From assembly GCF_016907315.1 (NCBI RefSeq), contig NZ_JAFBBS010000001.1:3175726-3239725 (forward strand): a stretch of DNA of 64,000 bases. Reading direction: 5' to 3'. How positions within the stretch are numbered: position 1 is the stretch's first letter; each line of letters starts with the position of its first letter. The DNA comes from Microbacterium esteraromaticum. Lineage in GTDB: Bacteria > Actinomycetota > Actinomycetes > Actinomycetales > Microbacteriaceae. A program made the position numbers and the translations under genes. This document shows, piece by piece, positions 43,343 to 52,000 of this stretch. Below the pieces are notes generated by a model. That model was not told the origin of the DNA, ran no database searches, and was given only the letters and a program-made list of their open reading frames with translations.

Positions 43343-43861
43343 TCAGGCTGCAGGACGGTCGATCGCGAAGGCCAGATGCGGCATGGCCACACCGCGGTAG
43401 TTCTTCATGAAGCGGCCACGCACCGTCATCCCGAGCCGGATCGCGACGTTCATCGAGGCGATGTTCGTATCGCGCACCTGCGCCCAGACCCGGTCCGCTT
43501 GCAAGGTGGTGAACGCGTGATCCCGGCAGCCCGTCGCCGCCTCGGTGGCGTATCCGCGATGCCAGTGCGCCCGGTTGAAGAGGTAGCCGACCTCGATGAC
43601 GTCGTCGTCGAGGATGTGCTGCCGGGTGAGTCCGCATTGGCCGATCATCTCGCCGCTCTCACGGAGAATCACGGCCCACAGCCCGAAGCCGTCGTCGCGG
43701 TAGCGGTCGCGCATCCGCTGGAACCACGCCTGCACCATCTCCTCGTCGAACGCTCCTTCGTACGCGGTCATGGTCTCGGCATCCTGCAGAATGGCGCGCA
43801 GCGCCGGCAGATCGTCCTCGGTCATCTCACGCAGCTCGAGACGCGGTGTGCGCAGGATCAT
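43343..43861 (-). CDS. GNAT family N-acetyltransferase (RimJ/RimL type)
   Basis: A 172-residue protein starting MILRTPRLELREMTEDDLPA, the typical start of RimJ/RimL-like acetyltransferases. The acetyl-CoA site is seen as LFNRAHWHRGYATEAATG (about residues 92-109), and the C-terminal ASMNVAIRLGMTVRGRFM is the conserved end of this group. The acceptor may be a protein N-terminus or a small amine. It lies downstream of an ABC permease on the same strand, with 24 bp between. Confidence 0.88.
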   Translation of the reverse strand: MILRTPRLELREMTEDDLPALRAILQDAETMTAYEGAFDEEMVQAWFQRMRDRYRDDGFGLWAVILRESGEMIGQCGLTRQHILDDDVIEVGYLFNRAHWHRGYATEAATGCRDHAFTTLQADRVWAQVRDTNIASMNVAIRLGMTVRGRFMKNYRGVAMPHLAFAIDRPAA

Positions 43862-43885
43862 CCGATCAGTCTGCCAGCGCCGCCG

Positions 43886-45208
43886 TCACACCGTCGTGAA
43901 CGCCGGTCGAAGCAGTGGGCGCGTCGCGAGAGTGCTGAGCCACACCAGCAGGATGCCCGAGGCGAGCACTGCGGCGATCGTGAGCAGTGAGAGCGGAGCG
44001 ATGATCAGCGTCATCCCCAGAAGAGGGAACACCACGACGCCCGCGCACACAGCCGAGCCGAGCGCCGTGACCAGCAGCGGCGACATGATCGCCCGCCGGC
44101 GCGCCGCATCCACCGTCTGCATCGGCATTCCCAGGTGATGCAGACTGCGATGCAGACCGCGCTGGTCGAGTACATCGGATGCCTGAGTGACGCCGACGGA
44201 CGCGGCCACCATGAGGAACGATGCGACCAGAGTGATGATCAGGCCCGTGCGCATGTCGACGATGAGCTGAAGATCAGCGGATGCCGGATTCGAGGCGCTC
44301 ATGACGTCCATGAGCGACACACCGGTGCCGGCGAACACCGCTATGAAGCTCGCCATCGCGACGCCGCCGACCTGCCGCCACGCGGCCTTGGGATCGTCCA
44401 GCACGGTGCGGGCAGCGAGGAGGCGAACTGCCGTCGTCGCGGTCTTCGCCTGACGACGGGACGCCACCTTCAGCGCCCACGGTCCGACCAGGTTCAGCAG
44501 GGCGAGCGCCCCGCCGAACAGCGCCGCGAGCAGCGCCGCCATCGACACCGCCCCCGCAAGCGACGGCACGAGCTGCGCCAGCGCGAACGCGCCCGCCAGC
44601 AGCAGCACGGCGAGTACAGCCCGCAGCCAGTGAGCGCCCGATGCCTGGGCGCGCATCCGCACGCCGAGGGGCGAGACGACGACCCTGCGAAGCCCCAGGA
44701 CCGCACTGGCCGCGGCGAGCAGCAGCGCACCGGCGGCGATCGCGGCGATCTGCAGGGGTGAAAGGAGCACGGCCGACGCGCCGAGAGCCGCGCCTCGGAA
44801 CGGGACGAGCCCGATGAGGGGCGAGAGCAGAAGATGACCCAGCACGCCCACGATCGCGCCCGCGGCGGCGATCAGAGTGGACTCGATCACGGTCAGCGCG
44901 CCTACCGCTGCGGGAGTGGCGCCGAGCAGTCGTAGCGTCGAGAGGCGCTCGTCGCGCCGGCGCGCCGACAGACGGGCGGCTGCACCCCCGAGTGAGGCCA
45001 GGGGGATGACGAGCAGTACCAGGGCGACGGCGGCGAGCACCTGATAGACCATCGCGTACTCGTCGTCCCATGCCCAGAACGACTGCGCGCCGCCGACGAC
45101 CGTCAGCACGAGGGCGGTCACGATCGCGAACGCGGTAGCAGGGATGACGATGGTCGCCGCACTCCCAGGGGCTGGGCGAAGCAGCATCCGGATCACGCCG
45201 GGGTTCAT
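43886..45208 (-). CDS. FtsX-like ABC transporter permease (single-copy exporter)
   Basis: A 440-residue protein with about ten TM helices and almost no large extracytoplasmic domain, unlike the permeases at 2792-7869. The FtsX-type cytoplasmic segment RRRDERLSTLRLLGATPAAV is near residues 74-93, and a second one, DQRGLHRSLHHLGMPMQTVD, near 345-364. It overlaps its ATPase by 4 bp (ATGA at 45205-45208). The pair resembles small bacitracin-like or lantibiotic-self-protection exporters, but the substrate is unknown. Confidence 0.85.
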   Translation of the reverse strand: MNPGVIRMLLRPAPGSAATIVIPATAFAIVTALVLTVVGGAQSFWAWDDEYAMVYQVLAAVALVLLVIPLASLGGAAARLSARRRDERLSTLRLLGATPAAVGALTVIESTLIAAAGAIVGVLGHLLLSPLIGLVPFRGAALGASAVLLSPLQIAAIAAGALLLAAASAVLGLRRVVVSPLGVRMRAQASGAHWLRAVLAVLLLAGAFALAQLVPSLAGAVSMAALLAALFGGALALLNLVGPWALKVASRRQAKTATTAVRLLAARTVLDDPKAAWRQVGGVAMASFIAVFAGTGVSLMDVMSASNPASADLQLIVDMRTGLIITLVASFLMVAASVGVTQASDVLDQRGLHRSLHHLGMPMQTVDAARRRAIMSPLLVTALGSAVCAGVVVFPLLGMTLIIAPLSLLTIAAVLASGILLVWLSTLATRPLLRPAFTTV

Positions 45209-45897
45209 GCCTGCACCTCCGAGACGATCGCACCATCGCGCATCGACAGCGTGCGCGAGCAGCGCGCGGCGACCTGAGGATCGTGCGTGACGACGACCAG
45301 TGTGCGTCCCTGGCCGGTGGTTGACCAGAGCAGCGCATCCATCACCTCGCTCGATGTGTGGGAGTCGAGGGCTCCTGTCGGTTCGTCGGCGAAGATGAGC
45401 TCGGCCCCGGTGACCTGCGCGCGAGCGATCGCAACGCGTTGCGCCTGCCCGCCCGACAGCTCGCCGATCCGGCGCTCCTCCCTGCCCGCAAGCCCGAGGG
45501 ACTGCAGCCACCCGGCCGCGTGCGTGATGGCCGCGGGTCGCTTCATCCCGTTGATCATGAGAGACAGCGCCACGTTCTCGATCGCGGTCAGCTCGGGGAT
45601 CAGCAGTCCTTGCTGGAACACGAATCCGAAGCGCTCGCGCCTCAGCCCCGACCGCGCGGATTCGCTGAGGGCGGTGACATCGACGGGCGCACCGGAGGCG
45701 GGATGGAAGGACACTGCTCCGGCGTCGGGGCTCACGATGCCGGCGAGCACGTGCAGCAGGGTCGTCTTGCCCGAACCAGACGCCCCCATGATGGCGAGAG
45801 ACTCGCCCCGGCGCACCTCGACATCCACACCGGCGAGGGCGCGAGTCGCGCCGTAGGACTTGGTCAGGGTTCGAGCGGAGAGCACGGAATCGGTCAT
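45205..45897 (-). CDS. ABC transporter ATP-binding protein
   Basis: A 230-residue MacB/LolD-class ATPase: Walker A GASGSGKTT near residues 38-46, signature LSGGQAQR near 143-150 and Walker B LIFADEPTGALD near 164-175. ATG 45897 gives the usual short N-terminus MTDSVLSARTLTKSYG; an upstream in-frame ATG would add 12 residues. An 18-bp perfect palindrome lies 41 bp upstream, between this gene and the preceding GNAT gene. Confidence 0.88.
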   Translation of the reverse strand: MTDSVLSARTLTKSYGATRALAGVDVEVRRGESLAIMGASGSGKTTLLHVLAGIVSPDAGAVSFHPASGAPVDVTALSESARSGLRRERFGFVFQQGLLIPELTAIENVALSLMINGMKRPAAITHAAGWLQSLGLAGREERRIGELSGGQAQRVAIARAQVTGAELIFADEPTGALDSHTSSEVMDALLWSTTGQGRTLVVVTHDPQVAARCSRTLSMRDGAIVSEVQA

Positions 45898-45937
45898 GAA
45901 TCCAGCATCCGGCTCGGCACCCCGCCGGATCATCGCA

Positions 45938-45975
45938 CCGGAGGATGATCCCCTGAGCAGGGGATCATCCTCCGG
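45938..45975. repeat. Perfect 18-bp inverted repeat with a 2-bp centre
   Basis: CCGGAGGATGATCCCCTG (45938-45955) and CAGGGGATCATCCTCCGG (45958-45975) are exact complements around AG. It begins 7 bp from the stop of the GNAT gene at 45982 and ends upstream of the ATPase start. It can be the terminator of the GNAT operon, although no T-run follows, or an operator for the ABC genes. Part of the arm recurs as GGATCAT at 45927-45933. Confidence 0.8.
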
Positions 45976-45981
45976 GATGAT

Positions 45982-47085
45982 TCAGTCGAGCTTCTTCTGC
46001 CAGGCGCCCGCATACGACGCGGGAGTGAAGCCCATCGCCTCGTTGATGTCGAGCATCGGGCGGTTCTCCTCGGCGTTGAACGTGGTGATGCGCGGTGACT
46101 GCGGCGCGATGCCCCGCCACCGCAGGATGTTGGCGCACTTCACGATCTGTCCCAGGCGATGGCCACGATGCTCCTTGAGCACGAGAGTGCAGTACTGGTG
46201 AGTCACCCCTTCGGGATCGCTGCCCGTGACGAGCTCGTTGAATGCGGCCAGCGTGCCCGTGGGCACATGCTCGACCGCTGACACCGAGACCGTCTGGCCG
46301 CCGTCGACGAATCGTGCGTCTCGCCTCGCGATGCGATCGCCGTCCCAGATCTCCTCATCGATCTCGAGATCTCCGCTCGGGGCGTCCGTCGACATCCGCG
46401 ACAGCGCCCACGCGTATCCCGATCGCAACTCGGGCGGCGTCGGCACGGTCCATTCGACCAGCCTGTAGTCGGCGCCCGCGACAGCTAGTGCGTCGGCGAG
46501 CATCCGCTCGATCGGAGCGAGATCGCCCTGCAGGTCGAAGGCGCTGTTGCGCTCCACCTGCTCGAGCGTGAAGCCGTCGTCGGCCAGCAGCTGCGCGTGC
46601 GGCGTACGCGACACGCGACCCCACCCGGTCTTCGGAATCAGCGGCGCCTCGCCCGGCGCCGGCCGGTGCAGTGTCCAGGCCTGGATCACCTTGCGGCCGA
46701 GTGCACGCACTTCGGCTTCCGCCGCGGCGAGCAGCGCCGTCTCGATACCACGTCCCCAGTTCTCGGGGAGAACCATCAGGTCGACCTCGGCGCTCGTGGG
46801 CTCGGCCGTCGCGTGGCTCACCGTCACCGCCCCGACGATCTCGCGCCCCTCGCGGGCGAGCAGAGTGAGATGCACCTCGTCGGTGCTCTCGCGCCAGTGC
46901 GGCAGCATCTCCTCGGCGCTTCGGTCGAAGTCGCGCAGGCCCGTGTCACTCAGGCAGATGGCATTGTTCAGGGCGACGAACGCGTGGAACTCCGTCGCAT
47001 CCGCGCTGTCGAGCGTCTCCGGTACGGTCAGCTCTGTGATCGTGAGAGCCGCGGCGGCCCCATCGGCGGTCGTGGTCAGGCTCAT
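45982..47085 (-). CDS. Two-domain GNAT acetyltransferase, copy 2 of a tandem pair
   Basis: A 367-residue protein of two GNAT-like halves. The N-terminal half has LPENWGRGIETALLAAAEAEV (two parts, about residues 108-128) and the C-terminal half KEHRGHRLGQIVKCANILRW (about 308-327) followed by NAEENRPMLDINEAMGF. It is a paralogue of the upstream gene (same length, same C-terminal motif) and overlaps it by 4 bp. Two-domain GNATs include mycothiol synthase and aminoglycoside acetyltransferase relatives; the acceptor here is not predictable. Confidence 0.87.
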   Translation of the reverse strand: MSLTTTADGAAAALTITELTVPETLDSADATEFHAFVALNNAICLSDTGLRDFDRSAEEMLPHWRESTDEVHLTLLAREGREIVGAVTVSHATAEPTSAEVDLMVLPENWGRGIETALLAAAEAEVRALGRKVIQAWTLHRPAPGEAPLIPKTGWGRVSRTPHAQLLADDGFTLEQVERNSAFDLQGDLAPIERMLADALAVAGADYRLVEWTVPTPPELRSGYAWALSRMSTDAPSGDLEIDEEIWDGDRIARRDARFVDGGQTVSVSAVEHVPTGTLAAFNELVTGSDPEGVTHQYCTLVLKEHRGHRLGQIVKCANILRWRGIAPQSPRITTFNAEENRPMLDINEAMGFTPASYAGAWQKKLD

Positions 47086-48176
47086 GTGAGGTCCTTCCTC
47101 CAGGCGCCTTCATAGGCGATCGGTGTGAAGCCGACGGCTTCGTTGATGGAGAGCATCGGCCGGTTCTCCTCGGCGTTGTACGTGGTGACACGGGGTGAAA
47201 GAGGGTGGCGCTCGCGCCAGGCGAGCAGCCCTGCGGTCTTCACCAGCATCCCGAGTCGGTGCCCGCGGTGTCCGGAGAGCACGAGGGTGTCCCACTGGTG
47301 GGAACCGGCCGACGGATCGTCGCCGATCGCGAGTTCGTTGAACGCGCACAGCTCGCCGGTCGTCACGTGCTGAGCCGCCGTGACGAGCATCGACCATCCG
47401 CGCTGGGCGATGCGGGAGTCCTGGCGCCGCACTCGATCGGCGTCCCAGGTCTCCTCGGGCATGCCGAGCTCGCCGTCGGGCGCGTCGGTCGACATGCGCG
47501 ACTTCATCCACGCATACCCGTCGATGTGCTCGTCGGGGGTGGGGATCATCCACTGCACCACGCGGTAGTCACCCGCATGTGCGGTCGCATCGTCACGAAG
47601 CGCCGCGATCCGATCCACGGTGCCCTCGCCCCAGACCAGCGCACTCCCGCGGGCGACCTGTTCGAGCCGGAAGCCCTCGCGCTGAAGGAAGCGCGCCGTG
47701 CGGTCGAGGGGAGCGGAGCCGAATCCAGTGGGGGAGTCGAGCCGGGGCAACGCCGCCTCGCCGTCGTGGTGCCCCGACCAGTTGAGCAGCTTGCGCACGC
47801 CGGCATCCCGCGCCACCCTCTCGACCTGCGCGTATGCCGCCGGACCGATTCCGCGGCCCCACGCGCGGCGAAGCAGGGCGACGGTCACGAACGCGGTCTC
47901 GCCGCCGTCGTCGAGCACGATGTCGAGCGCGCAGCGCCCGACGGTGTCGCCGTCGAGCTCGATCGCCCAGTGGCGTCGATCCCGGTCGGGGGTGGACGAG
48001 AGCGTCGACAACAGCTCCGAGGCCGTGAGGCAGTCATCGTCGCGGCCGGTGGCCTCGATGAGCATCTCGTTGCGGACGGCAGCGTAGGCGCGAACAGCGG
48101 GGGACGACCCCGCGTCCGCTCGGGCGGTGAGCTCGAGCGGACGCAGGGTCGCGCCGGCGGGAAGGGTGATGGACAT
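47082..48176 (-). CDS. Two-domain GNAT acetyltransferase, copy 1 of a tandem pair
   Basis: A 364-residue protein starting MSITLPAGATLRPLELTARA. The first acetyl-CoA site is LLRRAWGRGIGPAAYAQVERV (two parts, about residues 114-134) and the second SGHRGHRLGMLVKTAGLLAW (about 306-325), with NAEENRPMLSINEAVGF. I choose ATG 48176 over the adjacent ATG 48179 because the AGAGG site then has 6-nt spacing. It follows a 93-residue small protein gene by 10 bp and overlaps its paralogue downstream, so the genes form one operon. Confidence 0.87.
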   Translation of the reverse strand: MSITLPAGATLRPLELTARADAGSSPAVRAYAAVRNEMLIEATGRDDDCLTASELLSTLSSTPDRDRRHWAIELDGDTVGRCALDIVLDDGGETAFVTVALLRRAWGRGIGPAAYAQVERVARDAGVRKLLNWSGHHDGEAALPRLDSPTGFGSAPLDRTARFLQREGFRLEQVARGSALVWGEGTVDRIAALRDDATAHAGDYRVVQWMIPTPDEHIDGYAWMKSRMSTDAPDGELGMPEETWDADRVRRQDSRIAQRGWSMLVTAAQHVTTGELCAFNELAIGDDPSAGSHQWDTLVLSGHRGHRLGMLVKTAGLLAWRERHPLSPRVTTYNAEENRPMLSINEAVGFTPIAYEGAWRKDLT

Positions 48177-48186
48177 CATCTGCCTC

Positions 48187-48468
48187 TCAGAGCATGTTGC
48201 GCTGCAGGCCCCAGGCCAGCAGGTTGATCGCCTCGGTCTCACGGATGGGTCGGCGGTCGAGATCCGGTGTGAGAGTGGTGGCGGTCGCACGAGCCCTGGT
48301 GCTGCGCTGCAGCAGCCAGAGTCCGATCCGGAAGGAGAGTCGGCCGGTGAGCGTCAGACGCTGCAGACCGTCTCGGTCGGGGATGCTGATGGTCTGACGA
48401 CCCTCGGTATCCGGCGGATGGATGGATGTGGATTGCTGCCGGTGGTCGGTCAGCAGAACGGTGCTCAC
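48187..48468 (-). CDS. Small hypothetical protein, 93 aa, in the GNAT operon
   Basis: Starting from GTG 48468 it reads MSTVLLTDHRQQSTSIHPPD, then the segment LQRLTLTGRLSFRIGLWLLQ (about residues 35-54), a moderately hydrophobic, amphipathic stretch, and a C-terminal ETEAINLLAWGLQRNML. It is soluble or peripherally membrane-attached. The close fit to the GNAT start (10 bp, containing the AGAGG site) supports it as a real gene. Function unknown. Confidence 0.62.
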   Translation of the reverse strand: MSTVLLTDHRQQSTSIHPPDTEGRQTISIPDRDGLQRLTLTGRLSFRIGLWLLQRSTRARATATTLTPDLDRRPIRETEAINLLAWGLQRNML

Positions 48469-48659
48469 GATGTGTGCGCTTTCTGTAGAGATGGCTGGGC
48501 GAAGCCACCGCCGCGGACGGCGGAGTCGGCGCCCGGGGACGCAGCATCGCCGAGAGACGGGCCGATACGGAGTTCGACCCGCGTCAGGATGCTGACGGGC
48601 GTGGCCCGACGTGCGGGCGGAGGTCGGCTGCCGGAAAGGCGGCGACGGCGATCATCGAT

Positions 48660-48679
48660 CAGACGCTCGGAGGCGTCTG
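48660..48679. terminator. Hairpin between the small ORF and the 93-residue gene
   Basis: CAGACGC and GCGTCTG form a perfect 7-bp stem around TCGGAG. It lies 25 nt after the stop of the small ORF at 48705 and could act as an attenuator of the downstream genes on the minus strand. No T-run. Confidence 0.35.
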
Positions 48680-48704
48680 TGAAATCGGAAGAGGCGGGGT
48701 GGTT

Positions 48705-48803
48705 CTAGCCCTGAGAACGGGCGAAGGTCACCGACACGGCGGCGTATGGCGCGCGCACTGGCGACTTGGTGCAGAACCAAGCGGCGTTGTTGTTCGTAAT
48801 CAT
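48705..48803 (-). CDS. Putative 32-residue peptide at the head of the GNAT operon
   Basis: ATG 48803 to TAG 48705 encodes MITNNNAAWFCTKSPVRAPY followed by AAVSVTFARSQG. GAGGGG lies 8 nt before the ATG, and a good promoter (48834-48863) lies just upstream, so the frame is well placed for translation. It could be a small functional protein or a leader peptide controlling the 93-residue and GNAT genes; the AT-rich first codons and the hairpin downstream allow either. The stretch from 48469 to 48704 holds no other gene I can support. Confidence 0.5.
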   Translation of the reverse strand: MITNNNAAWFCTKSPVRAPYAAVSVTFARSQG

Positions 48804-48833
48804 CGGTGACCCCCTCTCTTGTGATCGGACGTA

Positions 48834-48863
48834 ACGCTAGTGAAGATTCACAGCCCGCGTCAA
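48834..48863 (-). promoter_or_regulatory. Promoter of the small-ORF / GNAT operon
   Basis: On the minus strand TTGACG (48863-48858), an 18-nt spacer and TAGCGT (48839-48834) form one of the clearest sigma-70-type promoters in the window. Transcription should start near 48827, about 25 nt before the small ORF. Confidence 0.6.
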
Positions 48864-49002
48864 GCATTTCATCCCGCGTCGGCGTGTCGCACCACGTCGT
48901 CAGTCGGTTCGAACGTGCGTGAAACGGCGCGGAATCCCCGTCATTCCGGCTGTTCTCCGGTAGCGTCTCACGCGTGGACCCCATGACCCCGAAGGCGCCG
49001 GC

Positions 49003-52000
49003 ATGCACCTGAAGAGCCTGACGCTGAAGGGCTTCAAGTCGTTCGCCCAGCCGACCTCATTCGTGTTCGAACCCGGGGTGACGTGCATAGTGGGGCCGAA
49101 CGGCTCCGGCAAGTCGAATGTCGTCGATGCCCTCGCCTGGGTGATGGGGGAGCAGGGGGCCAAGACACTCCGCGGCGGCAAGATGGAGGACGTCATCTTC
49201 GCCGGCACGTCGACCCGCGGACCACTCGGCCGCGCCGAGGTGCAGCTGACGATCGACAACAGCGACGGCGCCCTGCCCATCGACTACGCCGAGGTGACGA
49301 TCAGCCGCACCCTGTTCCGCAACGGCTCCAGCGAGTACGCGATCAACGGGTCGAGCTGCCGCCTTCTCGACGTGCAGGAGCTGCTCAGCGACTCCGGCCT
49401 GGGGCGGGAGATGCACGTCATCGTCGGTCAGGGCAGGCTCGACACCGTGCTGCAGGCGTCGCCCGAGGACAGGCGGGGCTTCATCGAAGAGGCCGCCGGC
49501 ATCCTGAAGCACCGTCGCCGCAAGGAGAAGACGGTCCGCAAGCTCGACGCTATGGAGACCAACCTCACCCGGCTCAGCGACCTCGCAGGGGAGATCCGGC
49601 GCCAGCTCAAGCCGCTCGGTCGCCAGGCCGAGATCGCGCGAGAGGCGCAGACGATCGCCGCCGTGGTCAGGGATGCCAAGGCGCGGCTCTTCGCCGACGA
49701 CGTGGTGGCCCTGCGTTCAGCCCTCGCCGATCACACCCGCACGGAGCACGAGAGGCACACCGAGCGACTCGTGCTCTCGGAGCAGGCCGACGCCGTGCGC
49801 GTCGGCATCCAGCGACTCGAGCAGCAGCAGAACTCGGCCGCCGTCGACCGGGCGCGCAGCATCGCGTTCGCGCTGGAGCAGTCGCAGGAGCGCATGCGCA
49901 GCCTCTACACGCTCGCGAATCAGCGCCTCGCCCTGCTCGGCAGCGAGGAAGACGATGCGGTCACGGCCATAACCGTCACGCAGGACACGATCGACGAGGC
50001 TGGAGATGAGGTCACGCGCATCTCGGAAGGGCTCGGCGACGCGCAGGATGCTGCTGTCGCGGCCAGCCGCGAGGTCGTGAACGCCCGCGCTGAGCTCGAC
50101 ACCCTCGACGTCGACATCGCCGAGCAGAGCGCGCTGGTGTCGAAGTACGACATGCGCCTGAGCACGTTGCGCGGCAACGCCGACGCCGCCGCCTCGGCAC
50201 TCGCAGCTGTACGCGGCGCCGTGCTGCGGCAGGAGCAGGCCCTCGAGTCGGCGCATCAGCGGCGCAGGGAGGCCGCCGACGCGCTGGAGGCGATCGACGA
50301 GGCGCACGCCCCTGAAGGCTCGGCAGCCGAGTTCGCCGCCGCCTACGACGCAGCGCAGAAGGAGGTCACGGCGTCGGAAGCCGAGCGCGACTCCCTGCGC
50401 GAGCGGCTGCATGAGGCGGAGCGCGAGGCGGACTCGCTGACCGCCAAGGCCGCCGCGCTCACCAGCGCGCTCTCGCTGTCTGGCGGCGCGGCCGAAATCG
50501 TGGCATCCGGTGTGTCAGGCGTACGCGGGCTGGTGGGCGACTCGGTGCAGGTCAGGGCTGGATTCGAGAGTGCGATCGCCGCCGTGCTCGGACCGCTCGC
50601 CGAAGGCGTCCTCGTCGATGAGCCGCACGTCGCTTTCACTCTCGTCGCTGAGGGAACCAGAGGGACGGTCGATTTCGTGATCGCGGAGGGCACGGTCGCC
50701 GCCGAGGCGATCGGCACGAGTGTCGACGGTGTCGTGCCGGCCATCGACGTCGTCGATGCGCCTCACGGCGTGCGCGGGCTGCTCGCCGCCGTGCTGGTCG
50801 CCGACGACCTCGCCGCGGCGCGCACGGCCAGAGCGGCGCTGGACCAGCTGGGGGACGACAGGTCGACCATCGTCACGAAGAACGGCGAGGTCGTCACCGC
50901 GCACACCCTGCGCGGTGGATCGGGCGAGGCCTCACGGCTCGAGCTCGCCGCGGAGCGCGATGCCGCAGCCGAGCGGCTCGCCGAGGTCAGGACCGTCGTC
51001 GACGCGCTGAGGGAGGCCCGCATCGATGCCACCGATCGCGTGGAGACGGCGCGCCGCGTGGCGAAGGATGCACTGAGAGCGCTGCGCGAGCATGATGCGG
51101 CGCTCGCGAACCACGCGGAGCAGCTCAACAGGGTGACCGTGCAGCACGAGGCCGCAGTCGCCGAGTGCGATCGCCTGGAGACGAGTCTCGCGCAGGCGCA
51201 GTCGGCCGTCGCTGACGCCGAGCAGAAGGCGGAAGCAGCGAAGGCGGAGCTCCGGGCAGCCGAGTCCGAGCCGCGCCCTGTGCTGGACGCCTCCGCTCGC
51301 GATGGACTTCTTGAGGCACTGGAATCCGCTCGTGAATCAGAGGTGCGCGCACGGCTCGAGATCGAGATGCTGCGGGAACGCGTGCGTGCCGCGCAGGCGC
51401 GAGTCGTCGCCCTCGAGCGCCAGCGCGAACAGGAGCGTGACGCCGCCGCGGAGGCCGCACGACGGGCGGTGATCCGCCGCGGGCAGCGAGCCGCCGCATC
51501 GGCAGTCGCTGAGGAGCTGCCGCGCGTGCTCGACTCGATCGATCGGTCCGTCAGCGAGGCGCGCGTCGCCCTCGCCGCGGCCGAGGCAGAGCGTTCCGCA
51601 CACAATGAGGAGCTCGTCTCTCTGCGCAAGCAGGAGACCGCGCTGCGAGACCGTCTCGCCGCGCTCACCGAGAGCGTTCACGGCCTCGAACTCCAGATCC
51701 ACGAGAAGAAGCTCCACCTGAGCAGCCTGCTAGACCGAGTGGCGTCAGAACTCGCACTCGAGGAGGATATTCTCGTCCCGGAATATGGTCCGGATCAGCC
51801 GATCCCCCGTGATCCAGGCGCTGCGACAGATGACGATGACGAGCACGAGGCCGGGGCCGTCCCGTTCGACCGCCGCGTTCAGGAGCGCCGGCTGAAAGAG
51901 GCGGAGCGCAAGCTGGCGCAGCTCGGCCGGGTCAACCCGCTCGCGCTCGAGGAGTTCGCCGCTCTGGAGCAGCGGCATGCCTTCCTCACCGAGCAGCTCG

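Noticed and set aside
48652..49008. A 118-codon minus-strand frame between the GNAT operon and smc
   Set aside because: It covers the strong promoter and the small ORF in another frame and has an implausible composition; the 32-residue frame with its own ribosome site is better supported.
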